The notes under the pieces are model-generated. The model saw nothing but the letters and a program-made list of their open reading frames with translations, was not told where the DNA came from and ran no database searches. Source: Candidatus Woesearchaeota archaeon (GTDB taxonomy: Archaea > Nanobdellota > Nanobdellia > Woesearchaeales > GW2011-AR4). Taken from it: DNA of 8,891 nt. A program made the translations under genes and the position numbers. Below are positions 5,327 through 8,891 of this stretch, piece after piece. Position 1 is the stretch's first letter. Each line of letters opens with the position of its first letter. The stretch covers positions 1-8,891 of the forward strand of contig JACOZO010000136.1 in NCBI GenBank assembly GCA_016181325.1, written 5' to 3'.

Positions 5327-6847
5327 TTAGCCTCCTCTTAAAGCCTGCACAAGCTTTTCCAGCTTGAGATCTGTTTCCCTAAATTCACTTTCAGGAATAG
5401 AGTCGCGAACAATGCCCGCTCCCGCCTGCACGGTTGAAAGATTATTACCTACATTAACAGATCTTATCATAATGCCGGTATTGCAGCCGCCATTGAATGT
5501 AAGATAGCCGACAGCACCGCCATAGAATCCCCTTCTTGCAGTCTCTAATTCCTCTATTGCCCTCATTGCCTCAAGCTTTGGAGCGCCGCTTAATGTGCCG
5601 GCGGGTATTGTTGTAAGAAGCACGTCAATTGAATCAAATCCTTCTCTTAATCTGCCTTCAACTCCGCTGGCGAGATGATAAAGGTTTGGATATTGCTCTA
5701 CTGTAAATACATCAGTAACTCTGACGCTTTCCGGCAGGCAAAGCCTGTAAACCTCATTTCTGGCCAGGTCAACAAGCATTACGTGCTCGCTCAGTTCTTT
5801 TGGATCTGTTTGAAGGCTTATTCTGGCTCTTGCATCCTCCAGAGGATTTTGTGAGCGCCTTCTGGTGCCTGCCAAAGGCCTTATTTTCATCACGCCATCT
5901 TCGACAACGGCGTGGATTTCAGGAGAAGAGCCGTATAAAAATTCGCCACCGCCGAAATTGAAAAAATAGTTGTAGGGAGACGGGTTAATGTCCCTGAGCC
6001 TATTGTAAGTCCTTATGGGATGCTCTTTCAATGGCATCGAGATAGACCTTGACAGGACGCACTGCATGAATCTGCCGTTATTTATATCAGACTTTATTGA
6101 AGATACTTTCTGCATAAATTCCTCTTCAGCCATGCTTTCATATCTGGCATTGGAATCAGGGTTTATCACCAGGGGAGTATCTCCCAGAAAGGTTTTTCCT
6201 GCCATGCCTCGAAGACTGTAGTGCACTGCCGTTTGCCTAATGTCGTCAAAAACATAGATGTCTGCCGGAAGGAATAATACAAAATCCTGCCCGGGCTCCA
6301 TCTCATGCCGATTCCCTATATCCTCGAAATTCCTTGCAAAATCATACGCAAACGCGCCGTAAAGCCCGGCATATTTATTGCCTGACTGGAATTTCCCCAT
6401 CAATGCCCTCAGGAACCTGCTCATGCCGACATTTTTCACCCTGTCCTCTTCAACCTGCTCGGGATTGAATTCCCTTTCAACCCTTCCTTCAATGCCGTCT
6501 ATACGCGCGACTGCAGTCTCTGTAATCCCAAAAGGCATCGCAGGTATGTATTCTCTGCGAAACCCCGCTTTCCTGAGTTCTGAAGCAAAAGGAAAGTCAT
6601 TTTTAGAAAATTCATGCAGCAATATGTCTTCGCCTGCAGGCGAGCAGGCATAAATTCCAAAGCCGCCGTTTTTCCCAACAATCCTGAGCATGGGATTGGC
6701 TGCTATGATGCTCTGCCTGCCGTATGCAAGGTTTACTGTCCTTGACTCCATCAATAAAGCTGGGATTCCGGCATCTTCAGTAAGCTGCCTGTAAAGCTGG
6801 AATGCGTCCTGATATCCGATTTGTTTTTCCCTGTAGTTCAGTTTCAT
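5327..6847 (-). CDS. trpE: anthranilate synthase component I
   Basis: Converts chorismate plus ammonia (from TrpG glutamine hydrolysis) to anthranilate, the first step of tryptophan synthesis. Counting from ATG 6847 (506 aa), the N-terminal regulatory domain has the tryptophan-binding motif LLMES followed ten residues later by Ser (an LLES-x10-S pattern), and NPSPY (288-292, followed by N rather than the usual M). The chorismate-binding domain shows RPLAGTRRR (323-331), KELSEHVMLVDLARNE (350-365, with E where RND is usual), GTLSGAPK (417-424, TrpE-like rather than PabB-like), VQAGAGIV (473-480) and DSIPESEF (482-489). The frame is open to a TTG at 6901, with another ATG at 6892, but a TATA box at 6872-6887 is well placed for a nearly leaderless start at 6847, which also fits the family N-terminus. 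The catalytic set looks intact, so ammonia-dependent activity is possible even if TrpG is dead. Confidence 0.92.
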   Translation of the reverse strand: MKLNYREKQIGYQDAFQLYRQLTEDAGIPALLMESRTVNLAYGRQSIIAANPMLRIVGKNGGFGIYACSPAGEDILLHEFSKNDFPFASELRKAGFRREYIPAMPFGITETAVARIDGIEGRVEREFNPEQVEEDRVKNVGMSRFLRALMGKFQSGNKYAGLYGAFAYDFARNFEDIGNRHEMEPGQDFVLFLPADIYVFDDIRQTAVHYSLRGMAGKTFLGDTPLVINPDSNARYESMAEEEFMQKVSSIKSDINNGRFMQCVLSRSISMPLKEHPIRTYNRLRDINPSPYNYFFNFGGGEFLYGSSPEIHAVVEDGVMKIRPLAGTRRRSQNPLEDARARISLQTDPKELSEHVMLVDLARNEVYRLCLPESVRVTDVFTVEQYPNLYHLASGVEGRLREGFDSIDVLLTTIPAGTLSGAPKLEAMRAIEELETARRGFYGGAVGYLTFNGGCNTGIMIRSVNVGNNLSTVQAGAGIVRDSIPESEFRETDLKLEKLVQALRGG

Positions 6848-6871
6848 TTCAATGAAATAAGAATGCCCGTC

Positions 6872-6887
6872 ATAATATATATTTAAT
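6872..6887 (-). promoter_or_regulatory. TATA box for trpE-trpG
   Basis: On the minus strand this reads ATTAAATATATATTAT, centred about 30 bp before ATG 6847. It decides the trpE start, because upstream candidates (6892, 6901) would leave it inside the coding region with no properly spaced box of their own. Confidence 0.55.
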
Positions 6888-6903
6888 GCCATAAACAGCA
6901 AAA

Positions 6904-6911
6904 TTTATATA
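6904..6911 (+). promoter_or_regulatory. TATA box of the ACT-domain gene, leaderless
   Basis: TTTATATA centred 27 bp before the ATG at 6935, with no Shine-Dalgarno site between them: a textbook leaderless archaeal promoter. It lies back to back with the trpE box within 88 bp, so one regulator could control both directions. Confidence 0.6.
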
Positions 6912-6934
6912 TTTTTGACACTTTTCTACAAAAA

Positions 6935-7420
6935 ATGACACAAATCAATGCATTATTGCAGGACTTCCTCAACAGGAATCCCGACATAAGGGGGGCAAGG
7001 AACAAAGGATTAGTGAACAGGAGGGCGCTGGCAGGCTATATTGCGAGAAAGGAAGGGGCAAGCGCGAATAAAATCGAGGCAATAGTCACTGCTCTGAGAA
7101 GGGTTGGAATCGAGAAAGAAGAACCGGCGGACTTGACAAGGCTGTTCAGGGGAATCACGATAACTACCAAAGACAAAATCGCGGTTGTCTCACTGGAAAA
7201 ATCCGACTCAACGCTGCAAAAGACACAGAAAGTGCTGTCGAAGGTAAGCTATGCAAAGAATGAAACGCTGAAGCTTGTTGAGGGATCCTCTGCGATAAAG
7301 CTGTACATTGACGAATTCAACCTCGGCAAAATCAGGGATATATTCGCAGCCAATGAAATCAGGAAAATACAGAAGGATATTGCCCGAAATAAACATGTTT
7401 TTCCCCGAGACGGCAAATAA
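6935..7420 (+). CDS. ACT-domain regulatory protein, N-terminal part before a frameshift
   Basis: The N-terminal segment (about residues 1-70) contains GLVNRRALAGYIARKEG and IEAIVTALRRVGI, the 'NxRaLAryI...aIvtALRR' pattern of an archaeal family with a winged-helix-like head followed by two ACT-type domains. Residues about 72-147 form the first ACT-like domain (ITITTKDKIAVVSLEKS ... SAIKLYIDEFNLGKIRDIF). After KIQKDIA the frame turns to unrelated residues (RNKHVFPRDGK) and stops. Dropping one C from the CCC at 7383-7385 joins it in register to the second ACT domain encoded at 7382-7586, giving 216 aa. ACT domains usually bind amino acids and control enzymes or transcription. The divergent position beside trpE suggests amino-acid sensing connected with tryptophan (inference). 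Leaderless promoter at 6904-6911. Confidence 0.8.
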   Translation: MTQINALLQDFLNRNPDIRGARNKGLVNRRALAGYIARKEGASANKIEAIVTALRRVGIEKEEPADLTRLFRGITITTKDKIAVVSLEKSDSTLQKTQKVLSKVSYAKNETLKLVEGSSAIKLYIDEFNLGKIRDIFAANEIRKIQKDIARNKHVFPRDGK

Positions 7421-7586
7421 GACCAAGGGCATAGTGGCCTACGTGGCTTCCCAGCTTGCGATAGAGGACATTAACATGGTGGAAATGCTAACAGGAACGC
7501 CGGAACTCATCATCTATGTCGATGAAAATGACCTGCTGAAGGCGTATAATGCAATACAGAGAATGAAAAGGAAAGATTATTATTGA
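7382..7586 (+). pseudogene. second ACT domain of the split ACT-domain gene
   Basis: This stretch, read in the +1 frame relative to the upstream part, gives INMFFPETANKTKGIVAYV then ASQLAIEDINMVEMLTGTP and ELIIYVDENDLLKAYNAIQ, a typical ACT pattern: beta strand KGIVAYV, helix, 'edINmvEmltg' strand, 'eliiyVdendl.kAy' strand and helix. It has no start or promoter of its own and fits seamlessly onto the upstream fragment once one base is removed around 7383-7385. Whether the extra base is a sequencing error, a true inactivating mutation or a +1 recoding site cannot be settled here; the codon after the junction is CGA, but no stop or other recoding signal is evident. Confidence 0.8.
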
Positions 7587-7594
7587 AGAAAGCA

Positions 7595-7604
7595 TTAGAT
7601 AAAT
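7595..7604 (+). promoter_or_regulatory. weak TATA-like box for the zinc-finger gene
   Basis: TTAGATAAAT is centred about 26 bp before the ATG at 7626, consistent with a leaderless transcript. The match is modest, and co-transcription with the ACT gene, which ends 39 bp upstream, is equally possible. Confidence 0.3.
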
Positions 7605-7625
7605 CATCATTGTAATTTTGGTTAG

Positions 7626-8021
7626 ATGGAAGAAATAAAAAAATCGGTCAAAGTCAACTGCACTTTTTGCAGTAAGGAAATTGAATGCCCAGAGGATATG
7701 CTGCAAAAATTTACGAAGCACATGTGCTATGATTGCTTTCAGAACGCAGGGGAATTGGCGAAAGGAGAAGATCTGGGAGAAGTCCACATTGATATACCTA
7801 TGGACAGAATGAATGAATTCATACCTGAAAATCTGACTAATTCACTGGTGGCAGAGGCTTTTCCAGACATTTGGAGTGAAAGAAAAGAGGAACTGAAAGA
7901 AATGTCTAAAAGGGACCTGGCCGAAGAGATGTTTGGAGCAGGAGCATACATTGCCATTCAGCAGATGCTTGCTACCTTGAAACAAATGGACAAGGCAGAA
8001 GATGAAAAATCAGATAGATAG
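7626..8021 (+). CDS. small zinc-finger protein of unknown function
   Basis: I recognise no named family. The 131-aa protein opens with a probable treble-clef or zinc-ribbon-like knuckle: CTFCSKEIECPEDML...KHMCYDCF, with CxxC at Cys12/Cys15 and again at Cys34/Cys37, plus an unpaired Cys21. The rest is acidic and helical (EDLGEVHIDIPMDRMNEFI; FPDIWSERKEELKEMSK), ending in a long helix (AYIAIQQMLATLKQMDKAE) that could mediate dimer contacts. There is no membrane segment or enzymatic motif. The acidic body argues against simple DNA binding; a protein- or RNA-binding adaptor is as likely. It lies 39 bp after the ACT gene on the same strand and converges with the PIN toxin gene with a 12-bp gap. 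Confidence 0.75.
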   Translation: MEEIKKSVKVNCTFCSKEIECPEDMLQKFTKHMCYDCFQNAGELAKGEDLGEVHIDIPMDRMNEFIPENLTNSLVAEAFPDIWSERKEELKEMSKRDLAEEMFGAGAYIAIQQMLATLKQMDKAEDEKSDR

Positions 8022-8033
8022 GACACTAATCAG

Positions 8034-8411
8034 TCAGGGCTCAACCCTTCTTATTTCTAAACCATCAAAATGCTTATCATAACTAACTATACCGGAACAA
8101 CTGTTAAGCAAAGCAGTTGAGTAATGAATCAGGTTAAAAATCCGAAGCTTATTCCTACTGCTTCTCTTTAGCGCCTCAAAGATAAACGCATTTGAAAGCT
8201 GGGTAATCTCAAGGTCACTTGCCATCAGAGACCTGACAACTCTTAAGGCATATGCCCTGTTTTTAGTGATCCTTTCTATCACGTCGAAGCTTTCAATCAG
8301 CACAAGCCCATTAATGAAGCCGCCTTGTTTTAGTATTTTCTGGCACGATTCCCTGTTCTCATTTGGCGTGAATGCGCATATGATTACAGTGCTGTCTATA
8401 AAGGGCTTCAT
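8034..8411 (-). CDS. PIN-domain ribonuclease toxin (VapC-like)
   Basis: A 125-aa PIN domain, the toxin of a VapBC-type pair; PIN toxins are Mg-dependent RNases that cut tRNA, rRNA or mRNA. Visible acidic positions: Asp6 (FIDSTVI), Glu40 (VLIESFDVI) and Asp112 (SYDKHFD). The third position is Asn93 (FNLIHYSTALLN) where active relatives usually have Asp ('DalhaAtAl'), so activity may be reduced. I start at ATG 8411, not at the ATG at 8531 that opens the same frame, because 8411 overlaps the antitoxin stop as ATGA and gives the canonical PIN N-terminus; the extra 40 residues would be read out of frame through the antitoxin gene. The two genes are translationally coupled. Confidence 0.85.
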   Translation of the reverse strand: MKPFIDSTVIICAFTPNENRESCQKILKQGGFINGLVLIESFDVIERITKNRAYALRVVRSLMASDLEITQLSNAFIFEALKRSSRNKLRIFNLIHYSTALLNSCSGIVSYDKHFDGLEIRRVEP

Positions 8412-8644
8412 CCTGAATATGCCTCTCTCTTCATCCTGGCTAGCTCGCCGGGGGATACCTTTATCGGCTTCATGCTGTTCACCTGCGCAAATAGCTCTTC
8501 CATACCCTCCGCTTCCTGCTCTCTTGCGCACTTTTTGAGAAGCATTAGTATTGCATCCCTCTTGTCTTTTAGCTCATGCTCTACCTTAAAATGCTCTACC
8601 ATCTTATTCAACTCATTTGGTATATCAACAGTTACCATTACCAT
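8408..8644 (-). CDS. ribbon-helix-helix-type antitoxin paired with the PIN toxin
   Basis: A 78-aa protein whose N-terminus (MVMVTVDIPNELNKMVEHF, then a second helix KDKRDAILMLLKKCAREQE) fits a ribbon-helix-helix DNA-binding fold: a short beta strand followed by two helices. The C-terminal part (EELFAQVNSMKPIKVSPGEL) would wrap the toxin active site, as in VapB proteins. Its TGA stop overlaps the toxin ATG by four bases. The start has a good Shine-Dalgarno sequence (AGGTGA, 8651-8656, six bases away) and a TATA box at 8680-8688, with an inverted repeat over the promoter that is a natural site for autorepression. A second Met at residue 3 is a possible alternative start. Confidence 0.8.
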   Translation of the reverse strand: MVMVTVDIPNELNKMVEHFKVEHELKDKRDAILMLLKKCAREQEAEGMEELFAQVNSMKPIKVSPGELARMKREAYSG

Positions 8645-8650
8645 TTTACA

Positions 8651-8656
8651 TCACCT
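8651..8656 (-). promoter_or_regulatory. Shine-Dalgarno site of the antitoxin gene
   Basis: AGGTGA on the minus strand, six bases before ATG 8644. It supports that start and implies a short leader of about 14 nt downstream of the TATA box at 8680-8688. Confidence 0.6.
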
Positions 8657-8683
8657 TATAGTAAGGTATTGGAAGCTACTATA
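8657..8683. promoter_or_regulatory. inverted repeat, candidate antitoxin operator
   Basis: Perfect 7-bp arms TATAGTA (8657-8663) and TACTATA (8677-8683) are separated by 13 bp, i.e. 20 bp centre to centre, about two helical turns. One arm overlaps the TATA box and the other lies at the expected transcription start, so binding by the ribbon-helix-helix antitoxin would block initiation. Confidence 0.45.
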
Positions 8684-8688
8684 TAAAT
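8680..8688 (-). promoter_or_regulatory. TATA box of the toxin-antitoxin operon
   Basis: ATTTATATA on the minus strand, about 26 bp before a start point near 8658 and about 40 bp before the antitoxin ATG. Confidence 0.55.
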
Positions 8689-8803
8689 CTATTGTTAATC
8701 AATTGTAAAAAATTAAAAAATGTTAAGCAACTATAGTGTCGAAATTATAACAATGAGTTATAGCGAAGGAAATTAATTATTGTATGAAATTTGTTAATCA
8801 AAA
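8689..8803. other. AT-rich spacer without a visible gene
   Basis: Between the toxin-antitoxin promoter and the hairpin element I see no open frame with credible protein composition, no RNA gene and no repeat. The sequence is strongly AT-rich and has several possible TATA-like stretches, none with a gene placed to use it. Confidence 0.5.
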
Positions 8804-8868
8804 GTGGGCTAAGTCTCCCCACGTAGCGTGGGGATAGATGAATGCCCACAATGCGCTTAGAGCGCATT
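8804..8868. other. nested hairpin element, possible structured RNA or insertion-sequence end
   Basis: Three perfect stems are packed into 65 bp: outer GTGGGC (8804-8809) with GCCCAC (8844-8849); inside it TCCCCACG (8816-8823) with CGTGGGGA (8827-8834) around a TAG loop; then AATGCGCT (8850-8857) with AGCGCATT (8861-8868), again around a TAG loop. The GC content contrasts with the AT-rich 8700-8800. Candidates are a structured non-coding RNA, a terminal or omega-RNA region of an IS200/IS605-type element, or a terminator array for a minus-strand gene ending at 8857. The strand is not determinable since the stems are symmetric. Confidence 0.5.
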
Positions 8869-8890
8869 CAGAAATTCTTTGAGTTTTCTC
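8857..8890 (-). CDS. possible C-terminal end of a gene entering from the right (partial)
   Basis: One minus-strand frame at the window edge reads RKLKEFLNAL and then TAA, resembling the amphipathic last helix of a protein. Only ten residues are visible, so this may be chance. If real, its stop lies in the loop of the hairpin at 8850-8868, which would then act at the end of that transcript. Another frame of the same strand is also open across the hairpins without a sensible composition. Confidence 0.2.
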   Translation of the reverse strand, partial: RKLKEFLNAL

Positions 8891-8891
8891 T

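Noticed and set aside
6848..6901. Longer trpE starting at TTG 6901 or ATG 6892
   Set aside because: The TATA box at 6872-6887 would fall in the coding region, and the family N-terminus fits the start at 6847.
7380..7390. Programmed +1 frameshift in the ACT gene
   Set aside because: No slow stop codon, strong stem or known shift heptamer is seen; a one-base insertion in a C run is simpler. Kept only as an alternative.
8412..8531. N-terminal 40-residue extension of the PIN toxin
   Set aside because: It lies inside the antitoxin gene in another frame, has a composition unlike a PIN domain, and the ATGA overlap gives a natural start at 8411.
8797..8890. Open minus-strand frame across the hairpins (…SALWAF…HATWGDLAHF)
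   Set aside because: Its openness follows from the hairpin sequence; it has no start, promoter or protein-like composition.

Overview
The window looks like a piece of a small, compact archaeal genome, probably of the DPANN type (Woesearchaeota/Micrarchaeota-like), though the lineage is inferred. The evidence is archaeal TATA boxes about 26-32 bp upstream of start codons with little or no leader, genes that abut or overlap at their ends, an archaeal two-ACT-domain regulator family, and an Ncs6/TtuA-type C-terminal zinc knuckle at the left edge. Many of the genes have no close neighbours of related function.

Layout, left to right. 2-124 (+): the last codons of a tRNA 2-thiolation (Ncs6/TtuA-like) protein. 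121-630 (-): unrecognised 169-aa protein. 825-1427 (+): Mn-type superoxide dismutase, whose start region is duplicated in tandem. 3102-3446 and 1411-3090 (-): a mannose-6-phosphate-isomerase-type cupin followed by a TMTC-like multi-pass membrane protein with C-terminal TPRs, probably one operon for sugar/glycan work. 3532-4107 (+): fusion of a DUF1858 domain to an A-type Fe-S carrier. 4290-4733 (+): AhpE/PrxQ-like peroxiredoxin. 5327-6847 and 4843-5325 (-): trpE and a frameshifted trpG. 6935-7586 (+): an ACT-domain protein, also split by a frameshift, divergent from trpE. 7626-8021 (+): small zinc-finger protein. 8408-8644 and 8034-8411 (-): a ribbon-helix-helix antitoxin and PIN toxin pair overlapping as ATGA. 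8700-8891: gene-poor AT-rich sequence ending in strongly folded nested hairpins and possibly the last codons of a minus-strand gene.

Themes. SOD, peroxiredoxin and the Fe-S carrier suggest life with oxygen stress. trpE, trpG and the ACT protein form a possible tryptophan/anthranilate module with a shared divergent promoter region; two of its three genes carry single-base frame lesions, and the reconstructed TrpG lacks the His/Glu of its glutaminase triad. With the 29-bp duplication at the SOD start, the window holds three separate frame or start lesions. They may be real gene decay or phase-variable states, or they may be assembly/sequencing errors; the sequence alone cannot decide. I do not see a clear multi-gene novel defence or mobile system. 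The best unexplained signals are the SOD start duplication, the trp-module lesions, the DUF1858-carrier fusion and the folded element at the right edge.
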